NCBI GenBank assembly: GCA_015654925.1
Contig: JAATFX010000031.1
Span: 1-35,569, forward strand
Origin: Enterobacterales bacterium
Lineage (GTDB): Bacteria > Pseudomonadota > Gammaproteobacteria > Enterobacterales > Enterobacteriaceae
Direction: 5' to 3'
DNA: 35,569 nt
Below the pieces are notes generated by a model. It was not told the DNA's origin and did not search any database. It saw only the letters and a list, made by a program, of their open reading frames with translations. Position numbers and translations under genes: made by a program. Positions 1-8,038 of the stretch are shown piece after piece. The first letter of the stretch is position 1; the number at the start of each line of letters is the position of its first letter.

Positions 1-885
1 CTGGGGTAGCCGGCTAAGGCGTTGATAAATGAAATCCCAGAATGTGCGCACTTTACGGGGCATTTGCTGCACCTGCTGCGCCAGCAGTTGAACGGGTAGC
101 GGCCGCGGTTCGAATTCCGGCAATAGGCGCACCATGCCGCCCGCCGAAAGATCGTCCATAACCTGGTAAGACAGTAAGCGGGCGATCCCCTGCCCGCTGC
201 GCACCGCCAGCAATTGCGACTCGACGTCATTGGACAGCAAGCGGGGCTTAAGCCGCACCCGCAGGCTATCCTCCCGCGGCCCGAAGCGCCATTCGCTGAT
301 TTGGGTACGTTGCAGTCCCATAATGGTCTGATGCTGCGCCAGGTCGGCCGGATTTCGCGGGCTCCCGTACTGGGCGAGATAGGCCGGGCTGGCCACCAGC
401 ATGCGGGTGACCTGCGCCACCTGGCGCGCCACTTTGCCGGAATCTTCCTGGTGCCCGATGCGCACCGCCAAATCCAGCCCTTCGTCAATCAAATCCAGAT
501 TGCGGTCATTGAGTATCATTTCCACCTGCATGTCGGGGTGCCGGGCCAGAAATTCCATGACCAGCTGCGCGACGTGTTTGCGGCCAAACTGTACGGGCGC
601 CGTGATGCGCAGCAGTCCGCCGAGCTGCGTTTCAGCGGCGTCGCCTACGGCTTCCTGATACTGGCTCAGCAGCGCACGCGCCCGTTCGGCCAGGCGGGCC
701 CCCGCTTCGGTCGGCGCCAAGCTGCGGGTGGTGCGTTCCACCAGCCGCGCGCCAAAACGGTGCTCCAGCGAGGCAATGGCGCGGGTGATCGCCGGCGGCG
801 AACGGTGAAGTTTGCGGGCCGCCTCCGCCAGGCTGCCATACTGAAGTACGGCGACAAAAATCGCCATTTCGTCTAAACGGTCCAT
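1..885 (-). CDS. LysR-family transcriptional regulator, 3' end outside window
   Basis: The minus strand is open from the ATG at 885 to the window edge, giving 295 codons of a family that is usually about 300 residues long, so only a few C-terminal residues are missing. Residues 3-60 form the winged helix-turn-helix, with the family pattern of an alanine-rich helix, RSPPAITRAI and an RTTRSLAPTEAG end. Residues about 90-290 are the co-inducer domain, including LIDEGLDLAVRIG. An in-frame ATG at 897 also exists, but GGAAGAG sits just in front of 885, so 885 is preferred. It is divergent from the glutathione S-transferase at 987 and probably controls that gene and itself. The inducer cannot be read from the sequence. 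Confidence 0.9.
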   Translation of the reverse strand, partial: MDRLDEMAIFVAVLQYGSLAEAARKLHRSPPAITRAIASLEHRFGARLVERTTRSLAPTEAGARLAERARALLSQYQEAVGDAAETQLGGLLRITAPVQFGRKHVAQLVMEFLARHPDMQVEMILNDRNLDLIDEGLDLAVRIGHQEDSGKVARQVAQVTRMLVASPAYLAQYGSPRNPADLAQHQTIMGLQRTQISEWRFGPREDSLRVRLKPRLLSNDVESQLLAVRSGQGIARLLSYQVMDDLSAGGMVRLLPEFEPRPLPVQLLAQQVQQMPRKVRTFWDFIYQRLSRLPQ

Positions 886-895
886 ATACTCTTCC

Positions 896-914
896 ATTAA
901 GTGAAACGCTTAAT
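896..914. promoter_or_regulatory. Dyad ATTAAG-N7-CTTAAT, candidate LysR operator
   Basis: A perfect 6-bp inverted repeat with a 7-nt centre lies directly upstream of the LysR start, between the divergent LysR and glutathione S-transferase genes. LysR proteins commonly bind such AT-rich dyads and repress themselves from there. The position fits, but the binding is inferred. Confidence 0.35.
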
Positions 915-986
915 TCCAATCTTCGAGGATACAGCTCATTTAATGCAAGAGTAATCTTTACGTCAGACCTATTCAGGAGAGATATC

Positions 987-1607
987 ATGTCCGGCATGCA
1001 ACTTTTCGGCACCCCGCTTTCCGGCCACACGCACCGCGTGCGGCTATTACTGACCATGCTTGATTTGCCTTTCGATTTTAAAGACGCGCCCGCCGCCGTG
1101 CGCCAGACCGGGGAATTCAAGCAACTCAACCCGCTGGCGCAGGTGCCGGTGCTGATCGACGGCGGGCAGGCGCTGACCGACAGCAACGCCATAATGGTGT
1201 ATCTGGTGAAACGTTACGCCCCCGGCAGCCACTGGCTGCCGGAAGATGCGCTGAACGCCGCCGAGGTGCAAAAGTGGCTGTCGCACGCCGCGGGCGAAGT
1301 GCGGTATGGCCCCGGTTCGGCACGGATGGTAAAACAATTTTCCGCACCGGAAGCGTACGAGGCCGCGTTGGCCATCGCGGACAAATTCCTGCCGCAGATG
1401 GAGCAGCATTTGCTGGAGCATGAGTTTCTGGCGACCGGACGCCCCACAATTGCCGATCTGGCCTGCTACAGCTATGTGGCGACGGCGCCCGAAGGCGGCG
1501 TGTCGCTCGCCCCCTATCCGGCAATCCAGCGCTGGCTGGCGCGCATTGAACGCTTGCCGGGTTTCGCAGCGATGCCCGCCCTGCCGCCGCCCCAAAACAT
1601 CAGGTAA
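987..1607 (+). CDS. Glutathione S-transferase family protein
   Basis: A 206-residue soluble enzyme of the usual GST length. The thioredoxin-like N-terminal domain covers about residues 1-80, with FGTPLSGHTHRV at the glutathione-binding start, the cis-proline segment LNPLAQVPVL at 47-56 and the gamma-glutamyl contact TDSNAI at 64-69. The helical domain follows, with the ATGRPTIADLACYSY helix near 145-165. GST proteins conjugate or reduce electrophiles and peroxides with glutathione. AGGAGA lies 6 nt before the ATG. The stop is 6 nt before the flavin-binding protein at 1614, so the two probably share a transcript and a detoxification role under the facing LysR protein. The substrate is unknown. 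Confidence 0.9.
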   Translation: MSGMQLFGTPLSGHTHRVRLLLTMLDLPFDFKDAPAAVRQTGEFKQLNPLAQVPVLIDGGQALTDSNAIMVYLVKRYAPGSHWLPEDALNAAEVQKWLSHAAGEVRYGPGSARMVKQFSAPEAYEAALAIADKFLPQMEQHLLEHEFLATGRPTIADLACYSYVATAPEGGVSLAPYPAIQRWLARIERLPGFAAMPALPPPQNIR

Positions 1608-1613
1608 TCCGCG

Positions 1614-2528
1614 ATGCAAAACGTCTTTCATCCCGATGAAATCCGCGCTCAGCAATTAGCCGGGTTCAAGGTCAGCGCCAGCGGCATTCGTGACGCCATG
1701 CCCGAGCAGCATCGGCTGTTTTTCGCCGCGCTGCCTTATCTGTTTATCTCAACGCTGGACGACGCCGGCTGGCCGGTCGCCGCTCTGTTGAGCGGACCGC
1801 CGGGTTTTATCAGTTCGCCGGATGACCGGCATTTGCGGGTACACGCGCCGCGCCGCGCCGACGATCCGGCCCAGGCCGCCCTATTGCCGGGAAAACAGAT
1901 CGGCGTGTTAGGGATCGACTTCTCCAACCGGCGGCGTAACCGCGCCAACGGCAGGATCGGCCGCATGGATAAAAACCGCGTCGAGATCGAAGTCGATCAA
2001 AGTTTTGGCAACTGCCCGCAGTATATCCAGATCCGCGAACTGGCGGCGGCGACGGCCGGCGGCACGCCGGCTGGACGGGAAGATCTGGCCGCGCCGGACC
2101 AAGATGCCCGCGACCTGATCGCCCGCTCCGACACCTTTTTTATCGCCAGTCATGCCCACGGCGGCGCGGATGTCTCGCACCGCGGCGGCAAGCCGGGTTT
2201 TGCGCATCTGGCGGGCAACCGGCTGTGGGTGCCTGATTTTCGCGGCAACCGCTATATGAATACCCTGGGAAATTTGCTGGCGGAACCTCGCGCGGCGCTG
2301 TTGTTTATCGACTTCGATAACGGCGATCTCCTGCATGTGCAGGGCCACACGCAAATCCACTGGCAGCCGCGGGAGATCCAGGGGCCGCGGGGGGCAGAGC
2401 GTTTCTGGAGCCTGGATATCACCCGCTCATGGCGGTTTCGCGCCGCGTTGCCCTGGCGCGGGCGGCGGCCTGAGTTCTCTCCCGCCACGCTTAATACCGG
2501 CGACTGGCCGCCGGGCGATGGACAATAA
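1614..2528 (+). CDS. Pyridoxamine-5'-phosphate-oxidase-like flavin-binding protein
   Basis: A 304-residue protein with two split-barrel segments. The first (about 35-145) contains PYLFISTLDDAGWPVAALLSG. The second (about 172-265) contains FFIASHAHGGADVSHRGG, FRGNRYMNTLGN and a DFDNGDLLHVQGH strand, which is the usual FMN-binding core. Related proteins are often fused to a ferredoxin-reductase-like module of several hundred residues. Here the chain ends shortly after the second barrel with no FAD, NAD or iron-sulfur module. It follows the glutathione S-transferase by 6 nt, so co-transcription is likely. An FMN-dependent reductase or oxidase acting on a small organic molecule is plausible; the substrate is not known. 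Confidence 0.8.
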   Translation: MQNVFHPDEIRAQQLAGFKVSASGIRDAMPEQHRLFFAALPYLFISTLDDAGWPVAALLSGPPGFISSPDDRHLRVHAPRRADDPAQAALLPGKQIGVLGIDFSNRRRNRANGRIGRMDKNRVEIEVDQSFGNCPQYIQIRELAAATAGGTPAGREDLAAPDQDARDLIARSDTFFIASHAHGGADVSHRGGKPGFAHLAGNRLWVPDFRGNRYMNTLGNLLAEPRAALLFIDFDNGDLLHVQGHTQIHWQPREIQGPRGAERFWSLDITRSWRFRAALPWRGRRPEFSPATLNTGDWPPGDGQ

Positions 2529-2558
2529 ATGACGAGGCTATGACGATGCCTAAAGGTC

Positions 2559-3329
2559 TCAATCAATAATGATGACGTCCGTTAAATTTTCTAATTTTTT
2601 AAGTTCCATCTCAGGAATACCCGAGTCGGTAATAAAATAATCAATATCGGACCAGTCGCAAAACTGAAATAAACCAGAGCTATTAAATTTGGTGCTGTCG
2701 CTGACGACCACCCTTAACCGGGAGCTTTTAACCATGGCGGATTTGATTTCCGCTTCTTCATACGATGCGGTACAGGGCCCATTGCGGTGTTTAAGCCCAT
2801 CAGTTCCCAGGAAAACAATATCCGCATTAAGCGATTGAAACGCGTTTACCCCCCACATGCCCACCGTCGCCAGGCTGCTCGAACGAAATTTGCCGCCCAC
2901 GAGAAAAATATCGTTGTCGGTGCCGCTGAGCGGCTGAACGATATTTATCGCGTTTGAAATAATGGTCAACCGGCTTTTAACCACCAGCGCTTTGGCCACG
3001 CATTGCACGGTGCTGCCGGTATCGAGAATTACCACCCCTTTCTCAGGCACCAATTGCACCGCCACATGGGAAATTTTATCCTTTATATCAAGGTGCTCGG
3101 TATTCTTGCGGGCTAGGGGCTGCTCTATCGCCAGTATGTTGCCCGACGCGATGGCGCCGCCATGGCCTTTAGTGGCGATGCCCTTCTCGTCCAGGTAAAT
3201 CAGATCCTTGCGTATTGTCTCCGTGGAAACCCCAAACATTTCCGCAAGTTTCCCAACTTTCACGCTTCCTTCCGCGATAAGTATCTGCGCTAGCTTGTTT
3301 CGTCTCTCAATGGTGAACGAACTAGACAT
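2559..3329 (-). CDS. DeoR-family sugar-phosphate-responsive repressor
   Basis: A 256-residue protein counted from the ATG at 3329, which has AAGGGG about 6 nt upstream; an upstream in-frame start at 3353 lacks such support. Residues 7-57 are the DeoR helix-turn-helix with GVSTETIRKDL and the KGHGGAI wing. The C-terminal sugar-phosphate-sensing domain shows DTGSTV, ISNAINIV, FLGTDG and VVVSDSTKF. Members of this family usually repress an adjacent sugar operon and are released by a phosphorylated pathway intermediate. It faces the PTS operon beginning at 3753 across 423 nt, so it is the probable repressor of that operon, with a hexitol- or hexulose-phosphate as the likely inducer. Confidence 0.92.
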   Translation of the reverse strand: MSSSFTIERRNKLAQILIAEGSVKVGKLAEMFGVSTETIRKDLIYLDEKGIATKGHGGAIASGNILAIEQPLARKNTEHLDIKDKISHVAVQLVPEKGVVILDTGSTVQCVAKALVVKSRLTIISNAINIVQPLSGTDNDIFLVGGKFRSSSLATVGMWGVNAFQSLNADIVFLGTDGLKHRNGPCTASYEEAEIKSAMVKSSRLRVVVSDSTKFNSSGLFQFCDWSDIDYFITDSGIPEMELKKLENLTDVIIID

Positions 3330-3752
3330 CGTGGCCCCTTTACAAAATTGCATAAAATAAAAATAATATTTATTTCAAGTAATTACCATGTATTTAGCGC
3401 TAATAAAATCTTTTTTTGCTCATTATACATCGCCGGTATTTCTCAACGCTACTTTAGCGCATACCGCACCGGGGTCATAGATACGGCGGAAAAAATTGTG
3501 ATTTACGTCTAATTTTCGCACACAGATCATTGACCGATTGCGCTTTAATCATGATATTGCGATTGTTGTTGTGATAATTTGGATTTTAGTTGCGATAAAG
3601 TGCGTAATAAAATGGTTTTTGTTTGGATATGAACCATTGCAGCGCGCTTTATCGACTCAGATACGCATCCACGGGGCGGTAGCTCGCGGGTAAAGGATAC
3701 TGAGCGTGAACTAAAGTGTGGTTTCGACGAATAAACGGTCAAGGTGGCTAAA
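3330..3752. promoter_or_regulatory. Divergent control region of DeoR gene and PTS operon
   Basis: No convincing gene lies here. The region is AT-rich and holds four same-strand copies of TTGYGAT at 3496, 3557, 3569 and 3590. The last two lie in the decamers GTTGTGATAA (3568-3577) and GTTGCGATAA (3589-3598), 21 bp apart. There is also a perfect TTAGCGCTAA palindrome at 3394-3403. Repeated sites spaced by about two helical turns suit a DeoR-type repressor. TGTGA at 3498-3502 could be one half of a weak CRP site, but the second half-site is poor. A minus-strand open frame at 3545-3826 overlaps the IIA gene and looks like a shadow. Confidence 0.45.
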
Positions 3753-4181
3753 ATGAGCAATATTCTCAATGAAGACAGTATCTTGCTAGGGGCTTCATTC
3801 GCCAATAAGCATGAGGCTATCCGCAAAGCGGGCGATATCTTGTCGGCATCGGGTTATGTCACCGAAAAGTACATTGACCTAATGCTGGAACGCGAACGCG
3901 TCGCCTCAACTTTTATGGGGAACAATCTCGCTATCCCCCACGGCGTCAATGGTTCGGAAAGCGAGATCAAGAGTTCAGGCATTGCGGTTATACAGGTACC
4001 GGAAGGCGTCAGTTTTGGCGAAGATAATATCGCTTACCTGATCATTGGCATCGCCGGCAAGGATGGAGCTCACCTTGATATTTTAAACCAAATTGCCTTG
4101 GCATGCATGGAGGAAGAAAATATTGAGAAGCTTCGCTTTGCGAAAAACAAAAATGAAATTCTGGAATTGCTGGGATTTTAA
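3753..4181 (+). CDS. PTS system EIIA component, mannitol/fructose type
   Basis: A 142-residue cytoplasmic phosphocarrier. The motif NNLAIPHGVN puts the phosphorylated histidine at about residue 63, in the position used by mannitol and fructose EIIA domains. It takes phosphate from HPr and passes it to the cysteine of the IIB domain encoded at 6492. A GTG at 3744 is in frame, but AAGGTGG at 3741-3747 reads as the ribosome-binding site of the ATG at 3753, so that start is used. It is the first gene of a five-gene operon and lies apart from its membrane partner, which is the last gene. Confidence 0.93.
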   Translation: MSNILNEDSILLGASFANKHEAIRKAGDILSASGYVTEKYIDLMLERERVASTFMGNNLAIPHGVNGSESEIKSSGIAVIQVPEGVSFGEDNIAYLIIGIAGKDGAHLDILNQIALACMEEENIEKLRFAKNKNEILELLGF

Positions 4182-4221
4182 ATAGCAGGGCATGCTGGAT
4201 GTAATGGTTCGGGACAAATGC

Positions 4222-4241
4222 GCGGTAATGACGCATACCGC
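4222..4241 (+). promoter_or_regulatory. Small hairpin between IIA and epimerase genes
   Basis: GCGGTA and TACCGC pair around an 8-nt loop in the 166-nt gap after the IIA gene. There is no T-tract, so it is more likely an mRNA processing or stability element than a terminator. The gap holds no gene and ends with AGGAGG before the epimerase start. Confidence 0.2.
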
Positions 4242-4347
4242 CCATAACCGGTGAGCACCTGTAATGAATTTTCGGGAAGTTGCGGTTGGCCGATTTAAAC
4301 AGTTTTAATTTTCATTATGTCGTTGTTTTTATTCAGGAGGATACCAA

Positions 4348-5043
4348 ATGGAAAGAAAAATTATTACTTCTCCATCAATTATGTGTGCCGATTTACTGAA
4401 TTTGGAGAGCTCGGTAAAAGAATTAGAAAATATTGGGGTGGATGCGCTGCATATTGATATTATTGACGGGGTATTTAGTCCTAGCATGCCCTTAGGCCTT
4501 GATACCGTCAGAAGATTAAGAGATAAAACCGATCTCGCTTTTGATGTGCATATTATGTCCACCAATAATGAGTGGTTTGTCGAGCAGATTTTAGACATCG
4601 GCGTGCAGCAGGTCTCTTTTCATTATGAAACGACACTGCATGCTGACCGGCTGGTTAATTTAATTAAACGAAAAGGCGCCAAGGCAGGTATCGCATTAAA
4701 CCCGGCCACGCCGCTTTCCTGTTTGGAATACCTGCTACCCCAGTTGGATAATGTCCTGCTTATGCTTATCAATCCAGGATTCGCCGGCGATAAAAGCGAA
4801 CAGCAGGTTGCGTACGCTGACAATAAAGTAAGGGACCTGGCGCGCATTATTGCCGATTTGAAAATTAAAGCGAGTATCCAGGTCGATGGCCGGGTTTCAT
4901 TGGATTCCATTCCGCGGTTAATCCAGGCGGGCGCCGATAACCTGGTACTGGGCAGCACCAGCCTCTATATACCTGGTCACCCTCTCGCAGAGAACAAAGC
5001 CAATTTAGACGAAGCGATCAATAAAGGCTTGTCATTTTATTAA
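4348..5043 (+). CDS. Ribulose-phosphate/allulose-6-phosphate 3-epimerase family protein
   Basis: A 231-residue TIM-barrel protein of normal length for the RPE/AlsE family. The four metal ligands of the family are visible: His35 and Asp37 in HIDIIDG, His68 in VHIM, and Asp180 in VDGRVS. NPGFAG (142-147) and LVLGSTS mark the phosphate-binding loops. Family members invert carbon 3 of ketose phosphates such as ribulose-5-phosphate or allulose-6-phosphate. The VDGG segment found in most members reads VDGR here. AGGAGG lies upstream of the ATG. Its place between PTS genes and a sorbitol-6-phosphate-dehydrogenase-like SDR favours a hexulose-6-phosphate substrate (AlsE-like role) over housekeeping pentose metabolism. 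Confidence 0.88.
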   Translation: MERKIITSPSIMCADLLNLESSVKELENIGVDALHIDIIDGVFSPSMPLGLDTVRRLRDKTDLAFDVHIMSTNNEWFVEQILDIGVQQVSFHYETTLHADRLVNLIKRKGAKAGIALNPATPLSCLEYLLPQLDNVLLMLINPGFAGDKSEQQVAYADNKVRDLARIIADLKIKASIQVDGRVSLDSIPRLIQAGADNLVLGSTSLYIPGHPLAENKANLDEAINKGLSFY

Positions 5044-5068
5044 TTTATCTTTAACAGAGGCTTCGTTG

Positions 5069-5626
5069 ATGAACTATTTGCAAACTGAAAAAAGTATAGT
5101 TCAAGAACTTGATAAAACGCTAGGCAGTATCTCCGGTGATAGTGTATTAGAACTGGTCCATCTTATTGAAAACGCCGATAAAGTATTTTTTGTCGGGGTA
5201 GGCCGCGTGTTGCTGTCATTGGAAGCGGTGGCCAAAAGATTGGCGCATCTTGGCGTAAAAACCTATGTAGTCGGTCAAATAACAGAGCCCGCCATTACGC
5301 CCAATGATTTGTTGATTGTTGGTTCGGGCAGTGGGGAAAGCATGTTCCCGCTCGGCATTGCCAAAAAGGCCAAAAGCCTGGATGCCACGGTTGCCCATAT
5401 AGGGGCTAATCCCGATAGCTCAATGAAAATGTATTCAGATCTCTTTGTCAGAATACCGGTGCAAACTAAATTACACTTGCCCGGGGAGATTTCATCAATA
5501 CAACCCATGACCAGCCTTTTTGAGCAAGCGCTACTTCTACTCGGTGATACTATTGCACTGTTAATGATTGAAGAAAAGAAAATAGATATGCATAGTTTAT
5601 GGCAGTTTCATGCCAATCTTGAATAG
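5069..5626 (+). CDS. SIS-domain sugar isomerase, 6-phospho-3-hexuloisomerase-like
   Basis: A 185-residue single SIS-domain protein, the size of 6-phospho-3-hexuloisomerase (HxlB type). It shows FFVGVGRVLLSLEAVAKRL, then LHLPGEISSIQPMTSLFEQ near the C-terminus, the pattern of that family rather than of phosphoheptose isomerases. IVGSGSGES provides the phosphate-binding serines. The family interconverts 3-hexulose-6-phosphate and fructose-6-phosphate. A TTG immediately before the ATG also extends the frame; ATG 5069 with AGAGG upstream is preferred. It starts 25 nt after the epimerase and ends 9 nt before the SDR, so co-translation is likely. Confidence 0.85.
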   Translation: MNYLQTEKSIVQELDKTLGSISGDSVLELVHLIENADKVFFVGVGRVLLSLEAVAKRLAHLGVKTYVVGQITEPAITPNDLLIVGSGSGESMFPLGIAKKAKSLDATVAHIGANPDSSMKMYSDLFVRIPVQTKLHLPGEISSIQPMTSLFEQALLLLGDTIALLMIEEKKIDMHSLWQFHANLE

Positions 5627-5635
5627 GATATCAAT

Positions 5636-6436
5636 ATGAAAAATGAAAGCTGGCTGGACCTGAATCGCAAGGTAATCATTGTAACCGGCGGCGCCTCGGG
5701 CATAGGCGCAAAAATTGCAGAAAACCTGCATAATAACAATAGCATTGTCATTATTACCGACCTGAATGAAAGCGAGGCATCGCAAAAATATTCCGACACG
5801 TTTATCAAATGTGATATTACCAGTAAAACCAGCGTTGATCTGATGGTAAAAAGCGTATTGGAAGAGTTTGGCAAAATTGATGTTCTGGTTAACAATGCAG
5901 GGGTCAATCGGCCAAGGCTCATGGTCGATTTTTATAAAGATAAACAGGAATATGAAGCGACGGAGGCGGATTTCGATTTCATCGTCGGCGTTAATCAAAA
6001 AGGTCCCTTTTTATGCACGCAGGCCGTTGCCCGGCATATGATTGACCGTAAACAAGGGATTATCATCAACATATCCTCAGAAGCCGGCACCGAGGGTTCG
6101 GCAGGACAAAGCATCTATTCCGCCACCAAAGGGGCCTTAAATAGCTTTACCCGCGCCTGGGCCAAGGAGTTTGGCAAGTTCGGTATCCGAGTAGTAGGGA
6201 TAGCCCCCGGGATTAACAAAAGAACCAATATGAATAATGATGAAAACTACCAAGCGCTGGCTTATACGCGAGGACTCGATCCCAACTCGATTGATACTGA
6301 TTATACTGGCTCAATCCCATTAGGGCGGGCCGGGGAACATCATGAAATTGCAGATTTGGTATCCTATTTGGCCTCTGACCACGCCAGTTATATCAGCGGT
6401 ACGACCATAAATATCTCCGGAGGAAAGTCGAGGTAA
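5636..6436 (+). CDS. SDR-family sugar-alcohol-phosphate dehydrogenase (SorD-like)
   Basis: A 266-residue classical short-chain dehydrogenase. TGGASGIG at 17-24 binds NAD(P), NNAG is at 86-89, and the catalytic Ser, Tyr and Lys appear as NISS (147-148) and YSATK (Tyr161, Lys165). The C-terminal stretch with RTN, ALAYTRG, SIPLGRAGEHHEIADLV and a NISGGKSR ending resembles the sorbitol-6-phosphate 2-dehydrogenase of sorbose operons. The expected reaction is NAD-dependent oxidation of an incoming hexitol phosphate to a ketose phosphate. It sits between the SIS isomerase and the PTS permease. The exact hexitol is not determinable. Confidence 0.88.
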   Translation: MKNESWLDLNRKVIIVTGGASGIGAKIAENLHNNNSIVIITDLNESEASQKYSDTFIKCDITSKTSVDLMVKSVLEEFGKIDVLVNNAGVNRPRLMVDFYKDKQEYEATEADFDFIVGVNQKGPFLCTQAVARHMIDRKQGIIINISSEAGTEGSAGQSIYSATKGALNSFTRAWAKEFGKFGIRVVGIAPGINKRTNMNNDENYQALAYTRGLDPNSIDTDYTGSIPLGRAGEHHEIADLVSYLASDHASYISGTTINISGGKSR

Positions 6437-6491
6437 AACTTAATACTCTCGATTATTTTCCCTTTGCTACCCTATCTGCGGGAATATTAAG

Positions 6492-7925
6492 ATGACTAAT
6501 CAAGCTAGCGTGAAACAAAATAATAAAAAAAATGCTCTCGTAAAAGTACAGCGATTTGGTAATTTTTTAAGTGGCATGGTGATGCCCAATCTGGGGGTAT
6601 TTGTTGCCTGGGGGTTGATCACGGCACTATTTATACCAACTGGGTGGATACCCAATGAACACTTGGGTGCGCTGGTGAGTCCTATACTAACCTACCTGTT
6701 GCCATTATTGGTTGGTTTTACCGGCGGATATATTGTGCATGGCCAGCGCGGCGGAGCAATTGGCGCACTAGCAACTATGGGATTAATCATCGGTTCCGAA
6801 GTGACCATGTTGAGCGGCGCCATGATCATGGGCCCCTTTTCAGCATGGATTATGAAAAAGTCCGACCGTTTTTTAGATGGCAAATTCCGCCCGGGGTTTG
6901 AAATGCTGATCAGTAATTTCAGTATGGGAATTATTGGCCTGATTTTAACCCTGGCTGGATATATCGTTATTGGACCGATTATTTCCACCTTGATTCATTT
7001 ATTATCCGCCGGGGTTAACTGGACAATATCCAAAGATTTGCTGCCGCTGATTTCTATTTTTGTTGCGCCGGCACAGGTATTGTTTTTAAATAATGCGATT
7101 AATCATGGGATTATGGCGCCGCTAGGGTTAGAGCAGGTGGCTGCCACCGGCAAATCCATTCTGTTCCTGGTGGATGCCAACTGCGGGCCTTCCGTAGGCA
7201 CATTATTGGCCATTTCATTTTTCGGCAAAGGCATGGCTAAAAAGACGGCGCCGACGGCGGCATTAATTGCCGGCATAGGCGGGATCGGCGAAGTTTATTT
7301 CCCGTTTGTACTTATGAAGCCGGTGCTGGTGTTTGCTACCATGGGCGGCATTACCACCTCGCTGGCCTGTTTTATGCTGCTGGGCGGCGGTACGGTCGCC
7401 ACTCCTTCGCCGGGCAGTTTTATCGCCATGCTGCTTCTGACGCCAAAAGGCGCGCTGTTTGGCAATCTGGTAGGTTTCTTTGCCGGGATGGCGGTGTCTT
7501 TTGCGATCGCCGCCGTTTTGCTGAAAGTCGACCGTACCCCGCCGCCGGACGAAGAAGATGCGGAGCTGCGCACGGCTGATAGCGCGCCCGCGCTAAATCA
7601 AACCGCGCAAATTAATAGTGACGGTTTTAGCGGCAGGGTAATCCGTAATATTATTGTTGCATGCGACGCGGGTATGGGATCGAGCGCCATGGGAGCTTCG
7701 GTATTAAAAACCAAGTTGAAAAAAGCCATGATCGACCTGAACGTGGCCAACTCAAAAATCGAGGAAATACCCGCAGGCACGGATCTGGTGATAACCCATG
7801 TTCAATTAATCGATCGCGCTAAAAAGCTGCATGACGGTAAAAATATTATATTTATCCCCATCACTAACTTTATTGATGGCAAACAGTATGACCAAATAAT
7901 TTCATTCATACAAAAAGAAAGTTAA
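6492..7925 (+). CDS. PTS hexitol transporter EIICB, mannitol family
   Basis: A 477-residue membrane permease. Residues about 20-345 are the IIC channel with several hydrophobic segments and the GGIGEVYFPFVLMKP substrate-site signature at about 263-277. After an acidic, proline-rich linker, residues about 384-477 form the IIB domain with the phosphorylated cysteine in ACDAGMGSSAMG (Cys391). Unlike E. coli MtlA it has no fused IIA; that function is supplied by the separate gene at 3753. It imports and phosphorylates a polyol, probably at carbon 6, feeding the dehydrogenase, isomerase and epimerase encoded upstream. A short leader carries GGGAATATTAAG before the ATG. The operon ends at the hairpin at 7961. 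Confidence 0.93.
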   Translation: MTNQASVKQNNKKNALVKVQRFGNFLSGMVMPNLGVFVAWGLITALFIPTGWIPNEHLGALVSPILTYLLPLLVGFTGGYIVHGQRGGAIGALATMGLIIGSEVTMLSGAMIMGPFSAWIMKKSDRFLDGKFRPGFEMLISNFSMGIIGLILTLAGYIVIGPIISTLIHLLSAGVNWTISKDLLPLISIFVAPAQVLFLNNAINHGIMAPLGLEQVAATGKSILFLVDANCGPSVGTLLAISFFGKGMAKKTAPTAALIAGIGGIGEVYFPFVLMKPVLVFATMGGITTSLACFMLLGGGTVATPSPGSFIAMLLLTPKGALFGNLVGFFAGMAVSFAIAAVLLKVDRTPPPDEEDAELRTADSAPALNQTAQINSDGFSGRVIRNIIVACDAGMGSSAMGASVLKTKLKKAMIDLNVANSKIEEIPAGTDLVITHVQLIDRAKKLHDGKNIIFIPITNFIDGKQYDQIISFIQKES

Positions 7926-7960
7926 AGGTTAGCCGCCGCCAAATCCGGCGCCCGGCCCAT

Positions 7961-7990
7961 AAAAAAACCAGCTTAACCGCTGGTTTTTTT
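7961..7990. terminator. Bidirectional rho-independent terminator
   Basis: A perfect 12-bp stem with a 6-nt loop has seven A residues entering and seven T residues leaving. It lies between the convergent PTS permease gene and the epimerase/dehydratase gene ending at 8039, and can stop transcription from both sides. Confidence 0.9.
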
Positions 7991-8038
7991 ATGGTCGGGA
8001 TTTACCCTTTCCCAATATCGCGTTCGATGACCAGGGAC

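Noticed and set aside
632..1192. Minus-strand frame across the start of the GST gene
   Set aside because: It overlaps both the LysR 5' end and the GST gene, and both have strong family signatures in other frames.
3496..3512. CRP site upstream of the PTS operon
   Set aside because: Only one good half-site (TGTGA) is present; the partner half TCTAA is poor, so it is mentioned but not called.
3545..3826. Minus-strand frame of 93 codons in the DeoR/PTS control region
   Set aside because: It overlaps the start of the PTS IIA gene, lacks a ribosome site and shows no family pattern.
4348..5626. Epimerase plus HxlB-like isomerase read as a formaldehyde-fixing ribulose monophosphate pair
   Set aside because: The first enzyme has the RPE/AlsE metal ligands (HIDIID, VHIM, VDG) and not the decarboxylase-type motif of hexulose-6-phosphate synthase, and the setting is a hexitol PTS operon.
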